Below are positions 6,811 through 14,875 of a stretch of DNA of 17,739 bases, one piece after another. The notes beneath the pieces were generated by a model. That model saw only the letters and a program-made list of their open reading frames with translations, was not told the DNA's origin and ran no database searches. The stretch spans positions 49,580 through 67,318 of the forward strand of contig DBMG01000009.1 in NCBI GenBank assembly GCA_002304785.1. The letters run 5' to 3'. The DNA is from Candidatus Accumulibacter sp. UBA704. Its GTDB lineage: Bacteria > Pseudomonadota > Gammaproteobacteria > Burkholderiales > Rhodocyclaceae. The translations under genes and the position numbers were made by a program. Each line of letters starts with the position of its first letter. Position 1 is the first letter of the stretch.

Positions 6811-7407
6811 CTAGCGCAGCGTGCTGACCGAATCGAGATAGGCCGTTACGTAGGCGGCCGGAACCCTGAGCAATAATTCGTGACCGCTCTGCGCCTTGAG
6901 TTGTACGTCGAATCCCGAACTCCGGGTGGAACTGAGCCACGCATCATCGAGCGGGATGCCTATCCATTCCTCGTGCGCGCCAAACCGCCTTCCAACATAG
7001 GCCGGTTGATTGCCGATCTTGGTGACGGCCAGTTCCCGTTTTCCAGCGACCGTGGCGGTAACGAAGTCGCGCAAACCCCCTTCGTTGTACCAAATTCGGA
7101 CGTACAGTTCATGCGAGATGGCGTTTGTAGCCTTGTCCCTATGTCCTCTCAAACGGTAGCGGGTCTGCATGGTCCATCCCCCGCCAAACGCACTGGCGCT
7201 GGCAAACGCCAGCGTCGAGCCGTCGTCAGATTCATGCACATCGAGTCTGCCGAAATTTTCCGGGCTTGGGGGAATAGCGCCGCATGAACCCAGGCACAGG
7301 GCAATTACAAAGCCAGCGCTGATGCGCTGGACCGAAGCCCTTGGGGGCGATTGCACTGTCGGACGACGGAATTTACTGCAAAAGGAGCGTAGGAGCGTTC
7401 TTGTCAC
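6811..7407 (-). CDS. Orphan lipoprotein
   Basis: This 198-residue protein has a long N-terminal region with many Arg, then a hydrophobic core and the lipobox LGSC (Cys42), pointing to outer- or inner-membrane attachment. The mature part (GGWTMQTRYRL, AHEEWIGIPLDDAW and a C-terminal AYLDSV) is not a family I can name. The start is a GTG at 7407, supported by GGGAGG 5 bases upstream; a second in-frame GTG (codon 18) would give a shorter signal but lacks a ribosome site. It stands alone on the minus strand, converging with the methyltransferase, within the stretch bounded by the DR2 copies. Function unknown. Confidence 0.7.
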   Translation of the reverse strand: MTRTLLRSFCSKFRRPTVQSPPRASVQRISAGFVIALCLGSCGAIPPSPENFGRLDVHESDDGSTLAFASASAFGGGWTMQTRYRLRGHRDKATNAISHELYVRIWYNEGGLRDFVTATVAGKRELAVTKIGNQPAYVGRRFGAHEEWIGIPLDDAWLSSTRSSGFDVQLKAQSGHELLLRVPAAYVTAYLDSVSTLR

Positions 7408-7514
7408 GTGCGCCTCCCGCGGGTCACAGTAGCGACTTTACGCTCAAACCTTGTTTTCGGGGACCGTTTTGCGCCGCGAGACGTAAAAGGCGGCACTTTT
7501 GCGCGCTCGCACAA

Positions 7515-7558
7515 AGCCATTCCTGAACGTCTTCCATGTGAAAGACCAGCGAATGGCT
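7515..7558. repeat. Small inverted repeat after the araC gene
   Basis: AGCCATTC (7515-7522) and GAATGGCT (7551-7558) are perfect 8-bp inverted copies separated by 28 bp, just beyond the araC stop on its strand. It could contribute to transcript ending, but the loop is long. Confidence 0.3.
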
Positions 7559-7590
7559 GCGCCGATTGTTGCCGGAAGGGCCGCAGGCGC

Positions 7591-8481
7591 CTACGCCTCC
7601 CGCCCCCGTACCTCGGCCGCCTCACCCGTCGGGCTGTTGCCGAAGAAGCGTTTGAACTCGCGGCTGAACTGCGACAGGCTGGAATAGCCGACGCGGTTGG
7701 CCGCCGTGCTGGCGTTGTGGTCGCCCTGCCGCATCAGCGCCCGCGCCTTGTGCAGGCGGATGCTCTTAAGGTATTGCAGCGGCGAGGTCGAGGTCACGGC
7801 CTTGAAGTTGTGGTGGAAGCTCGACACGCTCATGTTCGCCTCGCGCGCCAGCGATTCGACGTCGAGTTCGGTGTGGTAGTCCTGATGCACGCGGCGCAGC
7901 ACGCGCGCGATCTGCCCGAAGCGGCTGTGCCGGGCGGCGACGGCGCGCAGCGCGTCGCCCTGCTCGCCGCGCAGGACGTGGTAGGTGATCTCGCGCACCA
8001 AGCCCGGCCCGAGAATGCGCGCATCCATCGGCGAGCGCAGCGTTTCGAGCAGACGCACGGCGGCGCAGTCGAGGTCTTCGGTCAGCGGCGTGGCATACAG
8101 GCCGCACACCATCTCGGGCGGCGCGCGGCCGTCCTCCATCTCCATCAGCAGTTCGCCGAGCGCAACCGGGTCGACGCGGATGCGCAGGCCGAGCAGCGGC
8201 TTCTCCGGCGTGGCCTCCGTCTCGCATTCGAGCGGCAGCGGCACCGAGAGAACGAGGTAGTTGTTGGGATCGTAGACGTAGGTCCGCTCGCCGAGGAAGA
8301 CGCGCTTACGCCCCTGGCCGATGATGATGATGCTCGGCTCGTAGACGATCGGCTCCCGTGGTTTGGCGCCGTTGACGCGGACGAACTGCACGGCGTCGAG
8401 GAAGGACGGCGAATACCCTTCACCTGTGGCGAGCGCGCCAATCAGTTCGGCGATGCGCCCGTTGGATTCCCACTCCGGCAT
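7591..8481 (-). CDS. AraC family regulator, YqhC-like
   Basis: This 296-residue protein has an N-terminal AraC_N-type sensing domain (about 20-170, including IIIIGQGRKRVFLGERTYVYDPNNYLVLSVPLPLE-like strands) and a C-terminal double helix-turn-helix (about 190-290, with SVSSFHHNFK and GYSSLSQFSREFKRFFG). The layout matches E. coli YqhC, which activates yqhD and dkgA in response to reactive aldehydes. GGGAG lies before the ATG at 8481. It is divergent from an iron-type alcohol dehydrogenase followed by two aldo/keto reductases, which are its likely targets (inference). The last part of its gene (7616-7695) is duplicated nearly perfectly at 5414-5493. Confidence 0.88.
   Translation of the reverse strand: MPEWESNGRIAELIGALATGEGYSPSFLDAVQFVRVNGAKPREPIVYEPSIIIIGQGRKRVFLGERTYVYDPNNYLVLSVPLPLECETEATPEKPLLGLRIRVDPVALGELLMEMEDGRAPPEMVCGLYATPLTEDLDCAAVRLLETLRSPMDARILGPGLVREITYHVLRGEQGDALRAVAARHSRFGQIARVLRRVHQDYHTELDVESLAREANMSVSSFHHNFKAVTSTSPLQYLKSIRLHKARALMRQGDHNASTAANRVGYSSLSQFSREFKRFFGNSPTGEAAEVRGREA
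7616..7695. repeat. Direct repeat DR2, right copy (inside araC)
   Basis: The source-side copy of the 80-bp repeat, within the final codons of the intact AraC gene; 79 of 80 bases are identical to 5414-5493. Confidence 0.92.
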
Positions 8482-8503
8482 AAACCACTCCCAATTGAAC
8501 GAT

Positions 8504-8566
8504 CAGGCAAACATTCTGCACCGGATTTTCCGCTTTGCGCAGCATCGTGCAGAAACAGGCAAACAT
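8504..8566. promoter_or_regulatory. Pair of 11-bp direct repeats, candidate AraC operators
   Basis: CAGGCAAACAT occurs at 8504-8514 and again at 8556-8566, 52 bp apart start to start, which is close to five helical turns. The right copy ends 16 bp before the predicted -35 of the dehydrogenase promoter, a usual position for an AraC activator site. The left copy is near the araC start and could serve autoregulation. Confidence 0.5.
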
Positions 8567-8582
8567 GGAACAGAAATGTGTA

Positions 8583-8611
8583 TTGGTATCTGCGCCACCG
8601 CCGCCTAAGAT
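8583..8611 (+). promoter_or_regulatory. Sigma70-type promoter for the alcohol dehydrogenase
   Basis: TTGGTA (8583-8588), 17-bp spacer, TAAGAT (8606-8611). Transcription from near 8618 would give a leader of about 240 nt containing the inverted-repeat element. Confidence 0.5.
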
Positions 8612-8649
8612 AAGTGGCATTCGCATGGGAGTCGAACCCATCAACGCTT

Positions 8650-8787
8650 CCCCTTTCAAGGCTACCGTATGCACACCCCCCTTCCGTCATTCCGGCGTAG
8701 GCCGGAATCCAGGCTTCCGGAGCACCCCGGCCTACGCCGGGATGACGGAGTATTCGCGATTTGTGCATACAACAGCCTTGAAAGGGG
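8650..8787. repeat. 138-bp nested inverted-repeat element (REP/MITE-like)
   Basis: The ends are 26-bp inverted repeats (8650-8675 and 8762-8787) matching at 23 positions: CCCCTTTCAAGGCT, three mismatches, then GTATGCACA. Inside lies a second 23-bp inverted pair (8683-8705 and 8727-8749, 22 matching) containing CCGGCGTAGGCCGG, the core of a short palindromic repeat common in proteobacterial intergenic DNA. No obvious target duplication flanks it. As RNA it would fold into one long hairpin within the dehydrogenase leader. Confidence 0.8.
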
Positions 8788-8856
8788 CGCGAGAGGACTC
8801 TCATGCAACCGCCCTGGCTTACCCCTCCTCCTGCTTTTTTTCGAAGGACATCAAAA

Positions 8857-10038
8857 ATGAAATTCACCCACTACATGCCCTCGCGTATTTTCTTCGGCGC
8901 CGGCGCGCTCGACCAGATCGGCAAGATCGGACTGCCCGGCAAGAAGGCGCTGATCGTCATCTCCGCCGGCAAGTCGATGCGCCAGAACGGCTACCTCGAC
9001 CGCCTGATCGCGCTGCTCAGGCAGAACGGCGCCGAAGCCGTGGTGTTCGACAAGATCCAGCCCAACCCGGTCAAGTCGCACGTGATGGAGGCGGCGGAAC
9101 TCGCGCGCAGCGCGGGCTGCGACTTCGTCATCGGCCTCGGCGGCGGCAGCAGCATCGATTCCGCCAAGAGCATCGCCGTGATGGCGAAGAACCCCGGCGA
9201 CTACTGGGATTACGTCGGCGGCGGCTCCGGAAAGGGCCAGGCCGTGACCAACGGCGCGCTGCCGATCATCGCCGTCACCACCACGGCCGGCACCGGCACC
9301 GAGGCAGACCCGTGGACCGTCATCACCAAGGAGGACACCAACGAGAAGATCGGCTACGGCAACGACCACACCTTCCCGCTCGTGTCGATCGTGGACCCTG
9401 AGCTGATGCTTTCCGTGCCGCCGCACCTCACCGCCTATCAGGGCATGGACGCCTTCTTCCACGCCGCCGAGGGCGTGATCGCCACCTGCGCCTCGCCGAT
9501 GGGCGACCTCTACGCGCTGAAGAGCATCGAGACCATCGCGCGCTGGCTGCCGGTCGCCGTCAAGGACGGATCGAACCAGGAAGCCCGGGCGCAAATGGCC
9601 TTCGCCAACATGCTCTCCGGCTTCGTCGAATCGATCTCGTCCTGCACCTCCGAGCACTCGCTGGAGCACGCGCTGAGCGCCTACCACCCGGAACTGCCGC
9701 ACGGCGCTGGGCTGACGATCCTGTCGGTAGCCTATTTCAGCTTCTTCCTCGACAGGATTCCCGGCCACCTGTACGAGTCGATGGCCCGCGCGATGGGCAA
9801 GGACGTCGACGCCCTGCCGGCCGATCAACGCCCGGCCGCATTCATCACCGCGCTGAAGAAACTGATCGCCGCCTGCGGCCTGGACGGCCTCAAGATGTCA
9901 GACTACGGCGTGCGGCGCGAGGAAATTCCGGCGCTCGCCAAGAATGCCCGCGACACGATGGGCGGGCTGTTCGAACTCGACCGCTACAAACTTTCGTTCG
10001 AGGATACGGTAACAATCTTCGAAAAGGCCTACCGTTGA
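8857..10038 (+). CDS. Iron-containing alcohol dehydrogenase
   Basis: This 393-residue member of the group III (Fe-ADH) dehydrogenases has the NAD(P) loop GGGSSIDS (95-102), GTGTE (145-149), and metal ligands predicted as Asp198, His202, His267 and His282 (in GMDAFFHAAEG and SEHSLEHALSAYHPELPHG). The family interconverts aldehydes and alcohols in the cytosol. Given its place divergent from a YqhC-like regulator and ahead of two aldo/keto reductases, aldehyde reduction is likely (inference). I chose the ATG at 8857 because AAGGA lies 8 bases upstream and the family N-terminus starts here; an upstream in-frame start at 8803 would add 18 unrelated residues. The last two metal histidines are 15 apart, one more than in FucO or YqhD. 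The transcript leader is unusually structured. Confidence 0.92.
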   Translation: MKFTHYMPSRIFFGAGALDQIGKIGLPGKKALIVISAGKSMRQNGYLDRLIALLRQNGAEAVVFDKIQPNPVKSHVMEAAELARSAGCDFVIGLGGGSSIDSAKSIAVMAKNPGDYWDYVGGGSGKGQAVTNGALPIIAVTTTAGTGTEADPWTVITKEDTNEKIGYGNDHTFPLVSIVDPELMLSVPPHLTAYQGMDAFFHAAEGVIATCASPMGDLYALKSIETIARWLPVAVKDGSNQEARAQMAFANMLSGFVESISSCTSEHSLEHALSAYHPELPHGAGLTILSVAYFSFFLDRIPGHLYESMARAMGKDVDALPADQRPAAFITALKKLIAACGLDGLKMSDYGVRREEIPALAKNARDTMGGLFELDRYKLSFEDTVTIFEKAYR

Positions 10039-10113
10039 AATCACGCTGAACGTCGTCCTCCCGGTGCAAGCCGGGTGGACGGATTCGAACCCGCCGACCG
10101 GAAAAGGAACGAC

Positions 10114-11154
10114 ATGACCACCACGCAATGGACGCCACCCACCACCCGCTACGACACGATGCCCTACAGGCGGCTGGGCCGCAGCGGCTTGAAGCTGCCC
10201 GTGGTGTCGCTCGGGTTGTGGCACAACTTCGGACAAAACGCCGATCTCGCCACGGCTCGCGGATTGCTGTTGCGCGCCTTCGATCTGGGAATCACGCATT
10301 TTGATCTGGCCAACAACTATGGCCCGCCGCCTGGCACCGCAGAGGAACTGTTCGGACAGGTGATATCGAAGGAACTTGCGCCCTATCGTGATGAACTGAT
10401 CGTGTCGACCAAAGCGGGATACCTGATGTGGCCCGGCCCCTATGGCATGGACGGCTCGCGCAAGCATTTGTTGGCCAGCCTGGACCAGAGTCTGAAGCGC
10501 ATGAAGCTCGATTACGTGGACATCTTCTACTCCCATCGTTTCGACCCGGACACGCCGCTGGAGGAAACCATGGGTGCGCTGGCTACCGCTGTGCGGCAAG
10601 GCAAGGCGCTGTATGCGGGCGTATCGTCGTATTCGGCGAAGAAGACCCGCGAGGCGGCGGCGCTGCTGCGGGAAATGGGCGTGCCGCTGGTCATCCACCA
10701 GCCCTCGTATTCGCTCCTTAATCGCTGGATCGAGGACGACTTGCTCGACACGCTGAAATTCGAGGATATCGGCTGCATCGTGTTTTCACCGCTGGCGCAG
10801 GGCCTGCTCACCGGCAAATACCTCGGCGGCGTGCCGGCCGATTCGCGTAAAGCCAAGGGCGCGCCGTCGTTCCGCGAGAACTACCTGGCTCCACCCACCA
10901 TGGAACGCATCCAGCGCCTGATGGACATCGCCGAGCGTCGCGGCCAGTCCCTGGCGCAGATGGCGCTGGCCTGGGTGCTGCGGCACCCGCAGGTCACGTC
11001 GGCGCTGATCGGAGCCAGCCGCATCAGCCAACTGGAGGAAAACGTCGCCGCATTGAAGAACCTGGAGTTCGCGCCGGAGGAACTCGCCGAGATCGATCAC
11101 TGGGCCGCCGATGCGAACCTGAACATCTGGGCGGCTTCAAGTACCGCGGGCTGA
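10114..11154 (+). CDS. Aldo/keto reductase, YghZ/Gpr-like
   Basis: This 346-residue protein has the same length as E. coli YghZ (L-glyceraldehyde 3-phosphate reductase) and the same opening pattern (MPYRRLGRSGLKLPVVSLGLWHNFG). The AKR tetrad is Asp64, Tyr69 (DLANNYG), Lys100 (STKAGY) and His141 (YSHRFD). The YghZ-type PPPGTAEE and MWPGPYG loops are present. Family role: NADPH-dependent reduction of glyceraldehyde phosphate, methylglyoxal or related aldehydes in the cytosol. The ATG at 10114 follows AAAGGA; earlier in-frame codons have no ribosome site. It lies 75 bp after the alcohol dehydrogenase and 43 bp before another aldo/keto reductase, so the three are probably one operon. Confidence 0.88.
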   Translation: MTTTQWTPPTTRYDTMPYRRLGRSGLKLPVVSLGLWHNFGQNADLATARGLLLRAFDLGITHFDLANNYGPPPGTAEELFGQVISKELAPYRDELIVSTKAGYLMWPGPYGMDGSRKHLLASLDQSLKRMKLDYVDIFYSHRFDPDTPLEETMGALATAVRQGKALYAGVSSYSAKKTREAAALLREMGVPLVIHQPSYSLLNRWIEDDLLDTLKFEDIGCIVFSPLAQGLLTGKYLGGVPADSRKAKGAPSFRENYLAPPTMERIQRLMDIAERRGQSLAQMALAWVLRHPQVTSALIGASRISQLEENVAALKNLEFAPEELAEIDHWAADANLNIWAASSTAG

Positions 11155-11197
11155 CCTCCGGCACCTTCCCCATCGTCAGTTGGAAAGGACATATCCT

Positions 11198-12190
11198 ATG
11201 AAACACCGCCATCTCGGGCCGCAAAAGACTCAGGTATCGGCCATCGGCCTCGGCTGCATGGGCATGAGCGAGTTCTACGGCAAGACGGACGACACGCAGT
11301 CGCTGGCCACGCTGGTACGTGCCATCGAACTCGGCATCAATTTCCTGGATACCGCCGACACCTACGGGTTCGGCCACAACGAATCGCTGATCGGGACGTT
11401 CCTCAAGCGAGGCGCCCCGTCCCTGCGGGAGAAGTGCGTCATCGCCACGAAGTTCGGCATCGTGCGCGAGCCGGGAAAATACGAACGCCGGATCGACAAC
11501 AGCCCGGACTATGTCCGCCGCGCCTGCGATGCCTCGTTGCAACGCCTCGGCATCGAAACCATCGACCTCTACTATTGCCACCGTCGCAACCCGGAGGTGC
11601 CGATCGAGGAGATGATGGGCGCCCTCGCCGATCTCGTGAAGCGGGGAAAGATCCGGCAGATCGGCCTGTCCGAGGTGTCGCCGGAGACGTTGCGCCGCGC
11701 CTGCGCCGTGCATCCGGTCGCCGCCGTGCAGAGCGAGTACTCGCTGTGGTCGCGCGAACCGGAAAAGGCCATGCTACAAGCCTGCGCCGACCTGGGCGCC
11801 ACCTTCGTGGCGTATAGCCCGCTCGGCCGCGCCTTCCTCACCGGGACAGTCAGCACCGCCACGTTGGAGGAAAACGATTTTCGCCGCAACGTTCCCCGCT
11901 GCAGCGGCGAGGCGGAAGCCATCAACCACCGTATGGTCGAAAGCCTGGGTGAGTTCTCGGCGGCGCGCGGGCTCACCAACGCCCAGGTAGCACTGGCCTG
12001 GCTGCTGAACAAGCATCCGCACGTCGTGCCGATTCCGGGAACACGGCGGATCGCCTACCTCGAACAGAACGTCGCCGCGACCGACCTCGATCTCACTCCC
12101 GGCGAAATCGCGGAGCTGGACAAGATTTTTGCCCCGGAGAACGTGGCCGGCGAACGCTATCCCGAGGCGGGAATGGCGGGGATCGAGTAA
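11198..12190 (+). CDS. Aldo/keto reductase, AKR13-like
   Basis: This 330-residue (beta/alpha)8 oxidoreductase opens with LGLGCMGMSEFYG-type sequence (GLGCMGMSEFYG, 17-28), typical of the AKR13 group. The tetrad is Asp51, Tyr56 (DTADTYG), Lys85 (ATKFG) and His128 (YYCHR). The C-terminal GTRR and cofactor-binding helix are intact. It is expected to reduce aldehydes or ketones with NADPH; the substrate is unknown. GGAAAGGA lies 8 bases before the ATG at 11198. It is the last gene of the dehydrogenase-reductase series and is followed 10 bp later by a strong hairpin. Confidence 0.88.
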   Translation: MKHRHLGPQKTQVSAIGLGCMGMSEFYGKTDDTQSLATLVRAIELGINFLDTADTYGFGHNESLIGTFLKRGAPSLREKCVIATKFGIVREPGKYERRIDNSPDYVRRACDASLQRLGIETIDLYYCHRRNPEVPIEEMMGALADLVKRGKIRQIGLSEVSPETLRRACAVHPVAAVQSEYSLWSREPEKAMLQACADLGATFVAYSPLGRAFLTGTVSTATLEENDFRRNVPRCSGEAEAINHRMVESLGEFSAARGLTNAQVALAWLLNKHPHVVPIPGTRRIAYLEQNVAATDLDLTPGEIAELDKIFAPENVAGERYPEAGMAGIE

Positions 12191-12200
12191 CTTTCCGGCA

Positions 12201-12227
12201 CGTCCGCGACTGCCATCATCGCGGACG
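12201..12227 (+). terminator. Hairpin after the aldo/keto reductase operon
   Basis: A perfect 9-bp stem, CGTCCGCGA (12201-12209) and TCGCGGACG (12219-12227), with a 9-base loop begins 10 bp after the stop. There is no T run, so termination may be partial or Rho-aided. Confidence 0.6.
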
Positions 12228-12272
12228 GCCTGCGGCAACCCGCGCTGACGGCCGATCACTCGCATCGCCCGC

Positions 12273-12289
12273 CTTAAGGTTCAATTAAG
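12273..12289. promoter_or_regulatory. PmrA-type box upstream of the sulfatase-fold transferase
   Basis: CTTAAG-GTTCA-ATTAAG on the plus strand, equal to CTTAAT-TGAAC-CTTAAG on the minus strand. The latter fits the PmrA consensus YTTAAK-N5-YTTAAK at every defined base. The half-sites are 11 bp apart, as for OmpR-family dimers. A possible -10 (AAGAAT, 12300-12305) follows on the plus strand. Confidence 0.55.
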
Positions 12290-12631
12290 CTGCCTGCACA
12301 AGAATCACGATTTTCTGGCGATTCGCTCGGCGCGTCGTCTTCCCTACAAGAACATGAAAGGCTCGTTCGAGAGATTTTCGCGCAGCATCACGGCCAAGAT
12401 CGTTGCCGCCCGCGCATGCCTGATCTGCAACCGGGAAAGGGCAGCGATGACGGAGCACCTGTCCTCGCCGCGCTCGTCTGCTACTATTGCGGGCTTCAAA
12501 GGAGTGTGCATGCGCTCCTTCCCGATCCTGCCACCTTCGATTGCGTCGCCCTTCCCTCTTCGTTACCTGCACACGCTTTTTCTCCGCCGAGTCCCGGCGT
12601 CGAAGAACTCCTGAACCCGATCATTTCGCCA
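12290..12631 (+). other. Long leader before the transferase gene
   Basis: About 340 bp between the PmrA-type box and the chosen start. Short open frames exist (for instance from an ATG at 12354) but show no family resemblance. I see no riboswitch or strong hairpin. Confidence 0.4.
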
Positions 12632-14749
12632 ATGCAAAACACTAGCCCCCGCTCCGCCAATAGACGTCTTTTCGCGCAATCAACAGCAAGCAGGCCGCTG
12701 ATCGACCTGAAGCGCCACCTGCTGTTCTCCGTATCGAGCATGCTGGTGCTGATGGTCATGTACTCCCTTCTGAGAGTGGCGTTGCTGGTCTATAACCGGG
12801 AGCAGATCGGGGGCGCGACCGCCGCTGTTCTGGGCGAGGCGTTTTTCAACGGGCTGCGTTTCGACTTGCGTCTCGCGGTCGTCGCCTGCCTGCCCATGCT
12901 GCTCGCGCTGCCGAGTCTCCGGGCTATGTCGGCGCGCGGCTTTTTTCGCGTCTGGCTGACCGTTTTTGCCAGCGTCACGCTTTTCCTCGGAGTCATCGAG
13001 CTCGACTTCTACCGGGAATTCAACCAGCGGCTGAATGGTCTGGTCTTCCAGTATCTGAAGGAAGACCCGAAGACCGTCCTGAGCATGATCTGGTACGGCT
13101 TTCCGGTGGTGCGCTACCTCCTGGCATGGGCGCTGGCGTCGTGGCTTCTGGCGTGGGTGTTCCGGAAACTCGATCTGAGCACGCGTGCCGACGGCGACGG
13201 GCCGGAGAACCGCGCACCAACAGCGAGCAGGTTGCCGGTCAGACTGGTCGTGTTCCTGGTGTGTGGCGCGCTGGCGGTGTTTGGATCGCGCGGCACCTTG
13301 CGCCAGGGCCCTCCCTTGCGCTGGGGCGACGCATTCACCACGGATTCGACCTTCGCCAATCAACTTGGCCTTAACGGCACACTGATGCTGGTTTCAGCGG
13401 CGCAAGCCCGGATGTCCGGCACACGCGACAATATCTGGAAAAGTTCTCTGCCTCCCGCCGAAGCCCTTTCCGTGGTGCGCCAGATGCTGCTCACCGACAG
13501 CGACAAGCTGGTGAATGCAGAGATGGCGCCGGTCCTCAGGGATTACACTCCGCCCTCCGAAGGCGTGCTGCCGATTCGCAATGTCGTGGTCATCCTGATG
13601 GAAAGTTTTGCCGGACGGCACGTCGGCATCCTTGGCGGGCAAGGCAACATCACCCCTTACTTCGACAAGATCGCGCGCGAAGGCTTGCTGTTTACCCGTT
13701 TTTTCTCCAACGGTACGCACACTCATCAGGGCATGTTTGCCACGATCGGCTGCTTCCCGAACCTGCCGGGGTTTGAGTACCTGATGCAAACCCCGGAAGG
13801 GAGCAATAATTTCTCCGGACTCCCACAGTTGTTGGGAGCACGAAAGCTGGACAACCTGTACGTCTACAACGGCGATTTCTCGTGGGACAACCAGTCGGGA
13901 TTCTTCGGCCGTCAGGGCGTCTCCAACTTCATCGGGCGATACGATTACAAGAACCCCGTGGTCTCCGATCCGACCTGGGGCGTCTCCGATCAGGACATGT
14001 TCGATCGCGCCGCGGAGGAACTCGCCAAACGCAGCGGAGACAAGCCCTTCTATGCCATCCTGCAGACGCTGTCGAACCATACGCCGTATGCGCTGCCGGA
14101 AAAGCTGCCGGTTGAAGCCGTCACCGGCCAGGGATCGCTTGACGAGCACCTTACCGCCATGCGCTATTCCGACTGGGCTCTCGGGCAGTTTTTCGCGAAG
14201 ATCCGCAATGCGCCGTACTTCAAGGAAACACTCTTTGTCATCGTCGGCGACCATGGCTTCGGGGGCGGAGAACAACTGACGGAGATGAATCTCGCGCGCT
14301 TCAACGTTCCGCTGCTGTTGATTGCGCCTGGAATTCAAGGGAAGTTTGGTTCGACGCGTGACACGGTCGGCACGCAGGTCGATGTCGTACCCACGATAAT
14401 GGGACGGCTGGGCGGCAACGTCAGGCATCAATGCTGGGGCCGCGACCTGCTCAATCTCCCGAAGGACGATGCTGGCATTGGTGTCATCAAGCCGTCTGGA
14501 AGCGACCAGACGGTGGCCATCATCAGTGGCGACAAGATCGTCGTCCAGTCGAAATCGAAGGCGCTGAGTTCCTTCGAATACCAACTCTGGACGGATCCCC
14601 GCTCGAGGGAATTGAAGCACGATGCGCAGGAAGCCGATCTGAAGAAGAAACTGGACGCGTACATCCAGGTGGCAACGCAAAGCCTGCTGGACAACACCAC
14701 CGGGCTGAACATCAATGCGCGCAAGAGTGCGGCTGCCAAGGTACCCTGA
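12632..14749 (+). CDS. LTA synthase family (sulfatase-fold) membrane transferase
   Basis: This 705-residue protein has five predicted membrane helices (about 29-53, 80-96, 103-123, 159-177, 203-218) and a periplasmic alkaline-phosphatase/sulfatase-fold domain (about 315-600). Visible metal and catalytic residues are Glu324 (LMESF), a Thr in GTHTHQG (Thr364, or Thr362) and Asp540-His541 (VGDHGFGGGE). Family members move phosphoglycerol or phosphoethanolamine onto polymers, glucans or lipid A at the outer face of the inner membrane. In a Gram-negative bacterium an OpgB-like or other envelope-modifying role is likelier than lipoteichoic acid synthesis. The ATG at 12632 is chosen because membrane topology begins there; its ribosome site is weak, and the frame stays open 72 codons upstream with no recognisable sequence. 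A PmrA-type box lies 340 bp upstream. Confidence 0.85.
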   Translation: MQNTSPRSANRRLFAQSTASRPLIDLKRHLLFSVSSMLVLMVMYSLLRVALLVYNREQIGGATAAVLGEAFFNGLRFDLRLAVVACLPMLLALPSLRAMSARGFFRVWLTVFASVTLFLGVIELDFYREFNQRLNGLVFQYLKEDPKTVLSMIWYGFPVVRYLLAWALASWLLAWVFRKLDLSTRADGDGPENRAPTASRLPVRLVVFLVCGALAVFGSRGTLRQGPPLRWGDAFTTDSTFANQLGLNGTLMLVSAAQARMSGTRDNIWKSSLPPAEALSVVRQMLLTDSDKLVNAEMAPVLRDYTPPSEGVLPIRNVVVILMESFAGRHVGILGGQGNITPYFDKIAREGLLFTRFFSNGTHTHQGMFATIGCFPNLPGFEYLMQTPEGSNNFSGLPQLLGARKLDNLYVYNGDFSWDNQSGFFGRQGVSNFIGRYDYKNPVVSDPTWGVSDQDMFDRAAEELAKRSGDKPFYAILQTLSNHTPYALPEKLPVEAVTGQGSLDEHLTAMRYSDWALGQFFAKIRNAPYFKETLFVIVGDHGFGGGEQLTEMNLARFNVPLLLIAPGIQGKFGSTRDTVGTQVDVVPTIMGRLGGNVRHQCWGRDLLNLPKDDAGIGVIKPSGSDQTVAIISGDKIVVQSKSKALSSFEYQLWTDPRSRELKHDAQEADLKKKLDAYIQVATQSLLDNTTGLNINARKSAAAKVP

Positions 14750-14797
14750 TAACGCCTGCACCTTGCGTGGACGGGTTGTTGCGAGAAGGCTGTGAAT

Positions 14798-14831
14798 GCG
14801 AGGCGCGCGCCTTGCCCGCACCGGGGGGTGC
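14798..14831. terminator. Hairpins between convergent transcripts
   Basis: Two adjacent hairpins fill the 126-bp gap between the transferase and the kinase gene: GCGAGGC/GCCTTGC (14798-14804, 14809-14815, one G-T pair) and GCACC/GGTGC (14818-14822, 14827-14831). They lie where both transcripts should end. Confidence 0.45.
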
Positions 14832-14875
14832 GCAAAGCGCGCAACGACGCAGACGCGGCCTCCCCGCACCAACAG

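Noticed and set aside
7408..8613. 401-codon plus-strand frame across araC
   Set aside because: Shadow of the AraC gene; no recognisable domain.
8442..8867. Minus-strand frame containing WIPAYAGMTE
   Set aside because: This peptide is the usual translation of the REP-like palindrome, not a protein signature.
10080..10100. T-loop-like GTTCGAATC on the minus strand after the dehydrogenase
   Set aside because: Only three of five T-stem pairs form and there is no other tRNA arm.
12354..12614. Possible 86-residue gene or broken dgkA in the transferase leader
   Set aside because: Checked all plus frames for a DgkA-like pattern and found none; no ribosome site.
12416..12631. 72-residue N-terminal extension of the transferase
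   Set aside because: Proline-rich, no family resemblance, and precedes the first natural membrane topology.
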